Part shown: positions 1 to 7,975 of the stretch, piece by piece
How the letters are laid out: every line of letters begins with the position of its first letter
Position numbering within the stretch: position 1 is the stretch's first letter
DNA from: JAFDWI01 sp964595905
Lineage (GTDB): Bacteria > Actinomycetota > Acidimicrobiia > Acidimicrobiales > Iamiaceae
DNA length: 20,468 bases
Assembly (NCBI GenBank): GCA_964595905.1
Contig: CAZQSU010000054.1
Location: forward strand, 1-20,468
Direction of reading: 5' to 3'
The notes under the pieces: generated by a model
What the model saw: the letters and a program-made list of their open reading frames with translations, nothing else
The model's database searches: none
Told to the model about the DNA's origin: nothing
Program-made: the position numbers and the translations under genes

Positions 1-2
1 CT

Positions 3-155
3 GCAGCACCGGTGTACACCAGCCGCAGGTCGCCGGTGGTGCGACAACTCGGCGAGGCGGTGCGCATCGTGCGGCTCTGCGAACCACACGAGGTCGACAT
101 GACGACCGCCACCGCGACCGACAACGCGCCCCTCAGCAGCATGATCGAACGCTAG
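3..155 (+). CDS. 3' end of an unidentified protein (5' end outside window)
   Basis: The third plus-strand frame is open from the window edge to a TAG at 153-155, giving about 50 codons. Third codon positions are mostly G or C, as in the clear genes nearby. The first frame hits a stop near position 100, and the second frame lacks the third-position bias. The visible tail ends in a Thr/Ala-rich stretch and the residues SSMIER. No domain can be recognised from so short a piece. It could also be chance open frame, so the call is tentative. Confidence 0.4.
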   Translation, partial: AAPVYTSRRSPVVRQLGEAVRIVRLCEPHEVDMTTATATDNAPLSSMIER

Positions 156-220
156 CCCTCTCATTTCACCGTCGAGCCGTCTGACCTGAACGAACGTCCG
201 CCGCGTCGTGGCGATCGCGC

Positions 221-370
221 TCAACGCCGTCGCGCGATGGAGTAACCGCCGGGCCCGACCAGACATCCGACGATGATGAGGACGATCCCCAGGATGATCT
301 GTCCCTGGACGATTTGGACGATACCGACGATGACGAGAATGACAGCAGCGATGCTGAGAAGGAGGGTCAT
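221..370 (-). CDS. Small two-helix membrane protein, 49 residues
   Basis: This short protein is almost entirely hydrophobic. One membrane segment spans about residues 2-21, a polar turn (QGQ) follows at 22-24, and a second segment spans about 25-38. It ends with GPGGYSI and a basic tail (ARRR), which would hold the C-terminus at the cytoplasmic face. Small actinobacterial membrane proteins with a similar helix-QGQ-helix-GPGG layout are familiar to me, but I know of no assigned function. I chose the ATG at 370 because the protein reads as a family member from there. An in-frame ATG at 442, with an AGAAGG-like site upstream, would add 24 residues that look unrelated to the family. The gene is divergent from the 183-residue gene that starts at 472. 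Confidence 0.6.
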   Translation of the reverse strand: MTLLLSIAAVILVIVGIVQIVQGQIILGIVLIIVGCLVGPGGYSIARRR

Positions 371-471
371 GGCGTGAGGCTGCCCGGCCGGGAGGCTTTC
401 AACCACAAGAACGGCCGCTTGCTCCCTGCGGCCCCAAACCATGGATCCGTCGCCTTCTCGGCTACCTCGAG

Positions 472-1023
472 GTGATGGGTCTCAACGTGATCGACGACAT
501 CCTCCGCCCCGTCGCCAATGTGCTCAAGACGTTTCCCGTCAGCGGTGGTGAGGCCGTCAACGAGGGCGACATCACCGACGAGGACCTCAATCGTCGGGTG
601 CGCAACTTCCGCAAGCGCCAGAACGCCCGCACCCGTGAAGAGTTCATGACCCTCATGACCTCGGACCACGGCAACATCGTCATCGAGGCCGGGAGCGGCT
701 CCCGTGACGCAAAGGACGACCGCGGCTACCTGGTCATGGAACCTTTCGCTCTCGGCACGCGGGAAGACCTGTACCTCGCGTCGCAGTCCGGTGCGGCCAA
801 CTATCCGATCTTCGGCGACTACGGCGATGCCGTGGAGCCTTCGATCGTGGAGATCGCACGGGAAGTCTCGTCGCTGCGCGGTCCCGAGCACGTCCATGCA
901 ATCGGCGAGGAGATCGCCAGCATGGGCAACCGCGCCCGGGGCGCGGCGCAGCGGGAACACCCCGACGTCAGCCGGTTCAAGACCCCGATCCGCTGCGGCA
1001 ACCACGACCTGCCGACCCGATAG
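472..1023 (+). CDS. Hypothetical protein, 183 residues
   Basis: The frame starts with GTG at 472 and ATG at 475; either could be the start, and no well-spaced Shine-Dalgarno site precedes them. Third positions are strongly G/C-rich, which favours this frame over the overlapping minus-strand frame. The protein is soluble, charged and without signal peptide or membrane helix. The N-terminal 30 residues are moderately hydrophobic. An acidic-then-basic segment follows (about residues 28-57). The C-terminal half ends in a His/Arg-rich tail with a single cysteine (RCGNHDLPTR). I do not recognise a family. The stop at 1021-1023 leaves 137 nt before the next plus-strand gene, which has its own ribosome site and a possible promoter, so co-transcription is uncertain. 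Confidence 0.6.
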   Translation: MMGLNVIDDILRPVANVLKTFPVSGGEAVNEGDITDEDLNRRVRNFRKRQNARTREEFMTLMTSDHGNIVIEAGSGSRDAKDDRGYLVMEPFALGTREDLYLASQSGAANYPIFGDYGDAVEPSIVEIAREVSSLRGPEHVHAIGEEIASMGNRARGAAQREHPDVSRFKTPIRCGNHDLPTR

Positions 1024-1062
1024 GTGAGCGACCGCACCATCTCGGTGGCGACCGGGTTCAGT

Positions 1063-1086
1063 GCCGAGAACCCAGCGACCCTCGGC
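1063..1086 (+). terminator. Possible hairpin downstream of the 183-residue gene
   Basis: An exact 6-bp inverted repeat, GCCGAG (1063-1068) and CTCGGC (1081-1086), encloses a 12-nt loop 40 nt after the stop codon. There is no run of T after it. A second short repeat (GGCTG and CAGCC) follows nearby. This could be a weak terminator or chance structure in GC-rich DNA. Confidence 0.2.
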
Positions 1087-1124
1087 GGCACCGGCTGGCG
1101 CGCCGTGGCAGCCAGGGTGCTTGT

Positions 1125-1130
1125 TACGCT
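1125..1130 (+). promoter_or_regulatory. Possible -10 element upstream of the 694-residue gene
   Basis: The hexamer TACGCT fits the actinobacterial TANNNT pattern and lies 30 nt before the ATG at 1161. A strong ribosome site, GGGAGG at 1150-1155, sits 5 nt before that ATG. I see no convincing -35 box at 16-18 nt spacing, so this is only a candidate. Confidence 0.3.
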
Positions 1131-1160
1131 CACGGCACCATCACGACCCGGGAGGCCGGC

Positions 1161-3245
1161 ATGGACGAAGACGGGCTCGAAGACGCGTCGTGGTGGCGCG
1201 CCCGTCAGGACGACTACCTGGCCTCGGCCACCACCGTGTGGCTCCCCTCCTCACCGTTGAACGTCATCGCGCACCTGACCCGGTCGCGCCGTGACCCCGA
1301 CCATCGCGTCGACTGGGCGGCGATCGACGACGCGACACTCCAGCGCTGGTGCGCGCGCATCGACCACTGGCGGGACTGCGCCGACTTCGACGTCCTCCGG
1401 CTGCTCACCCTGTGGTTCGACGGGGCCGGCGATCTGCCCCACCACGTCCGACGCGCGCTCGCCGACCGGTTCGCCGGCTTCCGCTACTGGTACACCGACC
1501 CGGTCAACCTGGAGGGCACCGACGAGCGCTGGTACTGGTCGGAGAACCACCGGCTCATCTTCCACACCTGCGAATACCTCGCCGGCCAGGCGCTGCCCGA
1601 TGTCACCTTCGGCGTCACCGGGATGACCGGCGAACAGCACCGCCGACGCGCCACCACCCGGTTGGCGGCCTGGTTCGACGAGAAGGCCACCGACGGGTTC
1701 AGCGAATGGCACTCCGACGTCTACTACGCCAAAGACCTCGCCCCGCTGGTCACCCTGGCCGAGTTCGCGGACGACGCCGCGCTGGCCGAACGGGCCGCAA
1801 CGTTCTGCGACCTCGTGCTGTACGACCTCGCGCTCCACCACCACCGGGGCAACGTCGGGGTCACCCACGGACGCTCGTACATGAAGAACAAGGCACGTGC
1901 CCGTGACCAACCGGTGTTCGGGGCCACCAAGCTGTGCTTCGACGCCACCGACGAACCCTGGCCGCTCGGCGACGGTGACGACGTCGAGCTGCTTCCCCTG
2001 GATGAATCCGCGACGCTGCTGGCCCGCACGGCCCGCTACCGGCCACCGGCGATCCTCCGGCGCGTCGCCACCAGCACCCATGAGATGGTCGACCACGAAT
2101 CGATGGGCATCGCACTCGACCCCGCCGGGCCGGCCACCGCGCACCCGGTGCGTGCCGACGGGTTGAGCTACACCGACCCGGAACTGGTGCCCTTCTGGTG
2201 GGACCGCGGCGCGCTCACCCCCTGGCAGCTCATCCCGCTGACCATCGCCACCCTGGAGCGCCACGACCTGTGGGATGCCAACCTGTTCGCGATCTTCAAG
2301 TTCATGCGCGACGCCATGGGCGCCGACCCCGAGCTCTGGCAGTCCGTCGCCGCCGAGCTGCACCAGATGGTCAACGCGGGCCTGCTCACCAAGGTGCACA
2401 CCACCACCTGGCGCAACGCCCACGGCATGCTCTCGACCGCCCAGGCGTACCGCCCCGGTGCCGTCGGGTTCCAACACCACATCTGGCAGGCCACCCTCGA
2501 TGAACGGGCCATCGTGTTCGCGATGCACCCGGGCAACCCGCCGTCGCCGAACGTGGGTGACTACCTCGACGACGACCGCTACTGGACCGGGTCGGCGACC
2601 CTCCCCCGCTCGGTGCAGCACCGCCGCGTCGCGATCCACTGCTTCGAGCCGGCCTTCGCCCCGCCCGACACCGACCTGCTCGCGCCGTTCGCGTACGAAC
2701 CCTCCACCCACGCGTACTTCCCCACCGAATGCTTCGACGAGGTCCGCCGGCACGATCACTGGACGATGGCACGGCGCCGTGACGGCTACGTCGCGCTGTG
2801 GTCGTGGCGCCGGCCCGCGTGGCGTCACCACGACCCCGAAACGACCTACACCGCCGGGCTCACGAGCGACTTCGACCTCGTCGCCGACGGCGGCGCCGAC
2901 AACGTCTGGATCGTCGAGCTCGGAGACGCCGACGCCTCGGGCTCGTTCGACGCCTTCTGCGACGCCGTCACCGCCGCCGCCGTGTCGGTCGTCGACCCGG
3001 GCTGGGACGGCTCGGGACCTCACCCGGGCTTCAGCGTCAGCTATGCGTCGCCGGCGGAAGGCGCCATCGCGTCACGCCCCGACTCGCTCCTCACCGTCGA
3101 CGGCCGCGCCGTCTACCTCGACCACGACCGCCGGTTCGACAACCCGTACTCCTCGGTCGCCCGGGGCGAGACCACGGTGCCGATCGGCGACCGCCACGGC
3201 GACTGGGTGCTGGACCTCGCGCGCGGATCCCGCGGCCAGGGCTAG
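1161..3245 (+). CDS. Uncharacterised 694-residue protein, possible alpha/alpha-toroid carbohydrate-active fold
   Basis: The start ATG at 1161 has GGGAGG 5 nt upstream. No signal peptide or membrane segment is visible, so the protein is probably cytosolic. The first ~500 residues are mainly helical and rich in Trp, His and Tyr. They contain conspicuous blocks: WYWSENHRLIFHTCEYLAGQ at 124-143, SEWHSDVYYAKDLAPL near 181-196 and THGRSYMKNK at 235-244. The last ~200 residues look beta-rich, with repeated Gly/Asp/Trp segments. Helical repeats carrying conserved ENH, His and Tyr residues followed by a beta domain recall alpha/alpha-toroid polysaccharide lyases and heparinase-like proteins. That is inference from layout, not a recognised family signature. 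It ends 22 nt before the convergent GT-C-like gene, so its neighbours say little about its job. The coding call is secure; the function is open. Confidence 0.8.
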   Translation: MDEDGLEDASWWRARQDDYLASATTVWLPSSPLNVIAHLTRSRRDPDHRVDWAAIDDATLQRWCARIDHWRDCADFDVLRLLTLWFDGAGDLPHHVRRALADRFAGFRYWYTDPVNLEGTDERWYWSENHRLIFHTCEYLAGQALPDVTFGVTGMTGEQHRRRATTRLAAWFDEKATDGFSEWHSDVYYAKDLAPLVTLAEFADDAALAERAATFCDLVLYDLALHHHRGNVGVTHGRSYMKNKARARDQPVFGATKLCFDATDEPWPLGDGDDVELLPLDESATLLARTARYRPPAILRRVATSTHEMVDHESMGIALDPAGPATAHPVRADGLSYTDPELVPFWWDRGALTPWQLIPLTIATLERHDLWDANLFAIFKFMRDAMGADPELWQSVAAELHQMVNAGLLTKVHTTTWRNAHGMLSTAQAYRPGAVGFQHHIWQATLDERAIVFAMHPGNPPSPNVGDYLDDDRYWTGSATLPRSVQHRRVAIHCFEPAFAPPDTDLLAPFAYEPSTHAYFPTECFDEVRRHDHWTMARRRDGYVALWSWRRPAWRHHDPETTYTAGLTSDFDLVADGGADNVWIVELGDADASGSFDAFCDAVTAAAVSVVDPGWDGSGPHPGFSVSYASPAEGAIASRPDSLLTVDGRAVYLDHDRRFDNPYSSVARGETTVPIGDRHGDWVLDLARGSRGQG

Positions 3246-3267
3246 CGCTGCCGATCGGAACGGCTCC

Positions 3268-5271
3268 TCAGTCGCCAGCGCGCTCGGTCACCACCAGGGT
3301 GAGATTCCGACCGGACAGATCCAACCAACGCTGCCACTCGTGACGGTCCAGTGGACTGTTCGGGAACAACGGCGCCGGGTCGTCGATGTTCGATGCGTAC
3401 CAGTACCCGACGATGCCGCGGAACCGCGTGTCGGTCGGCGACACCTCCCCTGCGGCGGTGCCGGAGCCGAGAAACTCGAGCACCTGGCGTTTCACGGTGG
3501 AATCCGGCTCGGCCTGCAGACGCCGCATCGCGGCAGCGGTCACGCGCAGCCGATCCTGGCGGTCGAGCCACGCCTCGACGCGGCGGGAGAGTCGGGCGAG
3601 CTCGGCCTGCTCGTCGTCGTCGAGCAGCGAGGCACGGACCAACACCTCGCCGGCACCTTCCCGGTGCGGTCGGGCCGTCACGGCGACGGTCACGACCCGG
3701 TCTGGGTGATCGGACCGGCAGATGTGCAGCCGTTCGATGCCGTCGGCCTCTCGGCGCGGGACGCAGTAGGGCACCCCGGCGCTGCGCAGCGCCAAGGCCA
3801 GCGCCGCGCTCATGTCGTGGGTCGCGAAGCCGACCTCGGACGACAACTCCACCATCCGGGCCCCGCGCACGTGCGCGAGCACCGATGCGTTCATCTCGGC
3901 GACCACTGCCTGGCGACGCTGCTCGCCGGCGACGTGGACCGGTACGACATTCAACGCGGTGAACAGCACGACGACCACCGCCGCCGGCGCGACGAGGGCC
4001 CGGTGCCACCGAGGGCCGACCGCACGGACCCCGTTCACGACCAACGCGAACCAGACGAACATCGCGGTCGGCCACAACGAACGGAGATAGCCCGTGGGCG
4101 GCCCGAAGTAGCTCGGCGCCGACTGCGTCGACACGACCGCGAGCACGAGCGCGGCACCCGCCACGATCAGCAACCACAGACCGGAGCGATCGTGTCGACG
4201 GCGCGCCATCAGGCCCAACAGGACCATCGCGCCGACGAGCACGGCCCCCGCGCACGCGTCGAGCACGTCGAGTTCGTCGATGAGCTTGGTGCCGACGGGA
4301 GCCCGGAGGAACGACGGATCATCGAGGGTGCCGCGGAACCAGAACGGTGGCCGAACGACCACCGAGACCACGTTGTGGATCGCGGTCGGCCATGAGCCGA
4401 TGCTCGGCCGATCGACCCCGGCACTCGCGATGAGGACCCGCAGGTTGCCCGGATGGGTGGTGACCTGTTGGATGAGCGGCGGGATCCACATGATCACGGT
4501 GATCAGCGCCGCGCCGACCAGAGCCCGACGCAAGCGCCGGCGACGAAGCAGTCGGCCGTCGGGGTCGTCATTGCGTATCCGCCGCATCCACGCCCACAGG
4601 CCGATCAACGCACACGATCCGACCAGCGGGATGGTCACGACCAACACCAGATGGTCGAGCCACAGGAAGTTCGCGACCACCGCCAGGACGGGGATCGCCA
4701 CCACGTCGCCGTCGGCGACCGCCCAGACGGCGATCAGGAAGAGCGCCATCGGGATGACGACCATGTCCATCGGCACGGGCGTGACCAGAAAACCGCTTCC
4801 CAGCGACCACAACAGCACCGCCAGGAGCGCCATGCCGACCAGCGCCTCGGCCGTGCGGAGTCGCCGGAAGAGCAACCAACCTGCCAGGGCGACCCACAGC
4901 GAGTTGAGCAACGCCATGGCGACCGGGGGACCCCACACGTCGCCGAACAGCTGGGTCGGAACCGCGACGACGTAGAGCTGCCACGCGCCGGGAAAGTACG
5001 CCTGGTAGCCGGCGGACGTCGCCGCTGCCGCCGGCATGCCGACCAGTGGGAACGCACCCCCGAAGACGTCACGGGCCCGGTTCACGGTGGTGGCCGCGTC
5101 CGCGTAGGGGAAGGTACCGCGCAGCCCGTCGACGATGACGGCGCTCCAGATGGGAATGATCGACACGATCACCGCCGCCGGTCGGAGCCACCCCGGTGGT
5201 TCACGATGCCCGTGTGATTGCGGATGCGCCCCTTGAACGTCGACGCTCGTGTCGGTGGGGGGCGCGGACAT
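3268..5271 (-). CDS. Multipass membrane protein, GT-C glycosyltransferase-like, 667 residues
   Basis: A short hydrophilic N-terminus leads into a membrane helix at about residues 30-50 and a first extracytoplasmic loop with an acidic site (YADAAT, Asp58), then PLVGMP and GYQAYFPGAWQ (88-98). About ten further hydrophobic segments run to residue ~445. PPLIQQVTTHPGNL at 264-277 resembles a loop seen in actinobacterial GT-C-like membrane proteins. The last ~220 residues are soluble and carry scattered charged helices. The layout fits a lipid-linked sugar transferase or other envelope glycopolymer protein, but donor and acceptor cannot be named. ATG at 5271 has only a weak ribosome site. The acyltransferase gene upstream ends 30 nt before it, so the two are probably co-transcribed. 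It converges on the 694-residue gene. Confidence 0.8.
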   Translation of the reverse strand: MSAPPTDTSVDVQGAHPQSHGHREPPGWLRPAAVIVSIIPIWSAVIVDGLRGTFPYADAATTVNRARDVFGGAFPLVGMPAAAATSAGYQAYFPGAWQLYVVAVPTQLFGDVWGPPVAMALLNSLWVALAGWLLFRRLRTAEALVGMALLAVLLWSLGSGFLVTPVPMDMVVIPMALFLIAVWAVADGDVVAIPVLAVVANFLWLDHLVLVVTIPLVGSCALIGLWAWMRRIRNDDPDGRLLRRRRLRRALVGAALITVIMWIPPLIQQVTTHPGNLRVLIASAGVDRPSIGSWPTAIHNVVSVVVRPPFWFRGTLDDPSFLRAPVGTKLIDELDVLDACAGAVLVGAMVLLGLMARRRHDRSGLWLLIVAGAALVLAVVSTQSAPSYFGPPTGYLRSLWPTAMFVWFALVVNGVRAVGPRWHRALVAPAAVVVVLFTALNVVPVHVAGEQRRQAVVAEMNASVLAHVRGARMVELSSEVGFATHDMSAALALALRSAGVPYCVPRREADGIERLHICRSDHPDRVVTVAVTARPHREGAGEVLVRASLLDDDEQAELARLSRRVEAWLDRQDRLRVTAAAMRRLQAEPDSTVKRQVLEFLGSGTAAGEVSPTDTRFRGIVGYWYASNIDDPAPLFPNSPLDRHEWQRWLDLSGRNLTLVVTERAGD

Positions 5272-5301
5272 CTCGGAAGCGGCACTGTACCCCAGCTGGG
5301 C

Positions 5302-6543
5302 TCAGTGGGCGCCGACCGGCGCCTTCTGAGGCGCCTCGTCGTCCCGACGGTCGTCCGGTAGCGGCTCCTCGGGTCGCTCGACCCGCGGTCGACGGGCGAA
5401 ACGGGCCGCCAGGGCCGCCGAAGGACGCTCCACGTAGCGGTAGAACACGACCATGACCGCGAGGCTCGACGCGACGCACAACGCCACGAACCAAACCGCC
5501 GCACGAGACACGGCGAACCCCGCACCGAGCAGTGCGACGAGGGGCAGATGGACGAGGTACAGGCTGTAGGAGCGTTCGCCCAGCCACACGATGGGGCGAA
5601 CCGACATGGTCCGTCGGGCCACCGGCCACCCGATCAACAGCACGATCACGACGGCGATCCCCGACAGCGGCAATGCGCCGGCCAACCCGATGCCGAGCTG
5701 CGGATCGATCCTGCCGGTGACCGCGAGTGAGCCGAGCGGCCCGCGGGTCGCGAGCAACACGACGGCACCACCGAGGACCAACCAGCCCGTCCGGGGCCGG
5801 TGCCAGGCCACCTCGACGAGCGACGTCTCGAACGCGGCGACGGCGATGCCCACGCCGAACATCGGCAGATACAGGATCGCCCGGGAGATGCTGTAGGACG
5901 TCTCGTAGGTGAGCGCGATCCAGGGTTGCGCCCCGACCAGCGCGACGCACCCGAGACCGAAAAGCACCGGGGCCGCGCGGAAGCGACGGTTCGGACCGCA
6001 GCCGAGCAGGGCCAGGGTGACGAAGAAGACCGGAAGAAGGATCGAGAACCAGACCTCCCACCGCAGGGACCACCAGACCACGTTCAGTGGAGCGTCGATG
6101 AGGGTGACGAGTCCCAGGTTCTGGAGCAACCCCGACGCCGAGGTCCCGGCAGCGTCGAAATCGACGAGCCCGGTTCCGGTGCCGCCGATCCACTGGCGGA
6201 GACCGAGGAACACCACGGCGAGGGCGGCCGACGCGACGACCGGTGGGTACAGGCGCAACGCCCGACGCACGTAGTACCGCGGCCAGTTCGTGGCCTTGCG
6301 CTTCCAGAAGCTCCGGGAGAGCACGAACCCGCTCAGCACGAAGAACGCCATCACCGCGACGCGGCCGTCGACCAGTGCCCTGAGCGGCGAGATCGTCACG
6401 AGCCAGGCGAACGACCCGGCTGTCCGGTACTCGTACATGCCCTCACGGAACCACTCGGAGTACCCCATCGCGTGGTACACGACGACCATCAGGGCCGCAA
6501 CGCCACGCAGCCCGTCGAGGGCGTCGAGTCGTCGGGCTGGCAC
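5302..6543 (-). CDS. Acyltransferase 3 family (OafA/NodX-like) membrane protein, 413 residues
   Basis: This family transfers acyl groups, often O-acetyl, to extracytoplasmic sugars; the acceptor here is unknown. Family signatures appear in order: LDALDGLRGVAALMVVVYH with the conserved His at residue 24, FFVLSGF at 67-73, RYYVRRALRLYP at 89-100, WSLRWEVW at 158-165, YSLYLVHLP at 326-334 and YRYVERP at 368-374. About ten membrane helices are visible, and a charged cytoplasmic tail of ~40 residues follows. I chose the GTG at 6543 because CAGGAG lies about 9 nt upstream and the family N-terminus starts there. The same frame stays open upstream to 6972, but that stretch overlaps the divergent dehydrogenase start and reads as non-family sequence. 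The GT-C-like gene follows 30 nt downstream, suggesting a two-gene envelope-polysaccharide unit. Confidence 0.9.
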   Translation of the reverse strand: MPARRLDALDGLRGVAALMVVVYHAMGYSEWFREGMYEYRTAGSFAWLVTISPLRALVDGRVAVMAFFVLSGFVLSRSFWKRKATNWPRYYVRRALRLYPPVVASAALAVVFLGLRQWIGGTGTGLVDFDAAGTSASGLLQNLGLVTLIDAPLNVVWWSLRWEVWFSILLPVFFVTLALLGCGPNRRFRAAPVLFGLGCVALVGAQPWIALTYETSYSISRAILYLPMFGVGIAVAAFETSLVEVAWHRPRTGWLVLGGAVVLLATRGPLGSLAVTGRIDPQLGIGLAGALPLSGIAVVIVLLIGWPVARRTMSVRPIVWLGERSYSLYLVHLPLVALLGAGFAVSRAAVWFVALCVASSLAVMVVFYRYVERPSAALAARFARRPRVERPEEPLPDDRRDDEAPQKAPVGAH

Positions 6544-6805
6544 GTCGTCGTGCTCCTGGGAGCGGGTGCGGTGGAACGCCCTGACCCAGACTTCTGCCCT
6601 CTCCGCCTCAGCGGTCGTGGTCGAGCGGCGTTCCAGTGTACCGGCGACCGGCCCGGTGCCCGACCGCACCGACCGACGGAGACCGTTGGTGCTCCCGCCT
6701 CGACCCGGTGGTGGGATCGGGGAGGCGGGAGCGTCGCAAAGCGTAGTCGCTGGTCGTGCGCCGCTCCACTTCATTCCGGTGCCGGGCACCGAGCACAATG
6801 GAACG
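6544..6805. other. 262-bp divergent intergenic region
   Basis: This gap separates the minus-strand acyltransferase start from the plus-strand acyl-CoA dehydrogenase start and must hold promoters for both. I see a TACACT-like -10 on the minus strand near 6640, without a -35 box. A small inverted repeat, GGTGC-CGG-GCACC, lies at 6778-6790, only 15 nt before the dehydrogenase ATG. No gene or RNA is evident. Confidence 0.4.
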
Positions 6806-7951
6806 ATGCAACGACGCTCGTTCAACGACGACCATGACCTGTTCAGAACTGCGGTCCGCGACTTCGCCGCCAAGGAGATCGTCCCGCACGTCGACCACTG
6901 GGAAGAGGCCGGCATCGTCGATCGTACGCTGTTCGAGAAGGCCGGAGCCGCGGGATTTCTCGGGATGGCCATTCCGGAGGTCTACGGCGGTGGCGGAAAC
7001 GCGGACTTCCGTTTCAACCAGATCCTCAACGAAGAGCTGCAGTCGGCCGGGGCCGGCGCGGCACTCGGCCTGACGCTGGCCGCCGACGTCGTCCTCCCCT
7101 ACCTGTTGCACCTCACCACCGACGAACAACGGGAGCGGTGGCTGCCCGGCGTGGCCTCGGGTGAGAAGGTGATCGCCATCGCGATGACCGAACCCGGTAT
7201 CGGGTCGGATCTCGCGTCGATGACCACGACCGCGATCCGCGACGGTGACGTGTACCGGGTGAACGGGTCGAAGACGTTCATCACCAACGGAATCAACGCC
7301 GACCTCGTCGTCGTGGCCGTCAAGACCGACCCGTCGCAACGCCACAAGGGCATGTCGCTGCTCGTCGTCGAACGCGGGATGGAGGGCTTCACCCGGGGTC
7401 GCAACCTCGACAAGATCGGACTGCACTCCCAGGACACCGCGGAACTGTTCTTCGACGACGTCGCGGTACCGGTCGAGAACCTGCTGGGCACCGAAGGGGA
7501 CGGCTTCCTGCATCTCGTCCACAACCTGCCCCAGGAGCGGATCTCGATCGCGGTGAGCGCGATCGGCGGCGCCAAGGCCGCTTTCGGATGGACCATGGAC
7601 TACGTGACCGAGCGCACGGCGTTCGGCCAGCCGGTCGGTTCGTTCCAGAACAGTCGCTTCGCGCTCGCCGAGATGCGCACCGAGATCGACATCGCCGAGG
7701 TGTACGTCGACCGCTGCGTCGAAGCGCTGAACGCCGGCGAACTCACCGCGGTCGAGGCGGCCCAGGCCAAGTGGTGGACCACCGAAATGCACAAGCGGGT
7801 GGTCGACCGTGGTGTGCAACTCCACGGTGGCTACGGCTTCATGTCCGAATACCCGATCGCCCGCGCCTACGGCGACGTGCGGGTCACGACGATCTACGGC
7901 GGGACCACCGAGATCATGAAGGAGATCATCGGCCGCGACCTCGGCGTCTGA
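6806..7951 (+). CDS. Acyl-CoA dehydrogenase, long-chain/isovaleryl catalytic type
   Basis: This FAD flavoenzyme oxidises acyl-CoA to trans-2-enoyl-CoA and passes electrons to electron-transfer flavoprotein. The 381 residues match the family length. An N-terminal helical domain is followed by the FAD/substrate segment AMTEPGIGSDLASM (126-139), FITNG (158-162), the middle beta domain, and a C-terminal helical domain with RTAFGQP (270-276), QLHGGYGFMSEYPIAR (338-353) and IYGGTTEI (363-370). The usual catalytic Glu of YEGT is replaced by Gly365. Glu244 in LPQER fits the alternative catalytic base of long-chain and isovaleryl-CoA dehydrogenases, and overall wording is closest to the long-chain enzyme. 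Exact substrate is uncertain. ATG at 6806 was chosen because the family N-terminus begins there; its ribosome site is weak. The longer frame upstream overlaps the divergent gene. Confidence 0.93.
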   Translation: MQRRSFNDDHDLFRTAVRDFAAKEIVPHVDHWEEAGIVDRTLFEKAGAAGFLGMAIPEVYGGGGNADFRFNQILNEELQSAGAGAALGLTLAADVVLPYLLHLTTDEQRERWLPGVASGEKVIAIAMTEPGIGSDLASMTTTAIRDGDVYRVNGSKTFITNGINADLVVVAVKTDPSQRHKGMSLLVVERGMEGFTRGRNLDKIGLHSQDTAELFFDDVAVPVENLLGTEGDGFLHLVHNLPQERISIAVSAIGGAKAAFGWTMDYVTERTAFGQPVGSFQNSRFALAEMRTEIDIAEVYVDRCVEALNAGELTAVEAAQAKWWTTEMHKRVVDRGVQLHGGYGFMSEYPIARAYGDVRVTTIYGGTTEIMKEIIGRDLGV

Positions 7952-7961
7952 GCGCGGGTCG

Positions 7962-7975
7962 GACCGGCGCCGGTC
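7962..7975. terminator. Palindrome between convergent genes, possible bidirectional terminator
   Basis: GACCGGCGCCGGTC is an exact 14-bp palindrome starting 11 nt after the dehydrogenase stop and overlapping the secG stop codon. It could form a 5-bp GC stem with a 4-nt loop in transcripts from either direction. There is no T-run, so any terminator activity is inferred from position. Confidence 0.35.

Noticed and set aside
1024..1260. 78-codon frame starting right after the 183-residue gene
   Set aside because: It overlaps the start of the 694-residue gene by 100 nt, has no ribosome site, and becomes Arg/Pro/Thr-rich like a shadow frame.
1251..3023. 590-codon minus-strand open frame
   Set aside because: It lies antisense to the 694-residue gene. 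Its product is a low-complexity Gly/Val/Arg/Asp-rich string, as expected from the complement of GC-rich coding DNA. The plus-strand frame has the ribosome site and natural protein composition.
2275..4395. 706-codon plus-strand open frame
   Set aside because: It runs out of frame through the end of the 694-residue gene and antisense to the GT-C-like gene. The product is Ser/Thr/Pro/Arg-rich with no domain pattern.
6544..6972. N-terminal extension of the acyltransferase to 6972
   Set aside because: The extension overlaps the start of the divergent dehydrogenase and has no family similarity. The GTG at 6543 has a good ribosome site and begins at the family N-terminus.
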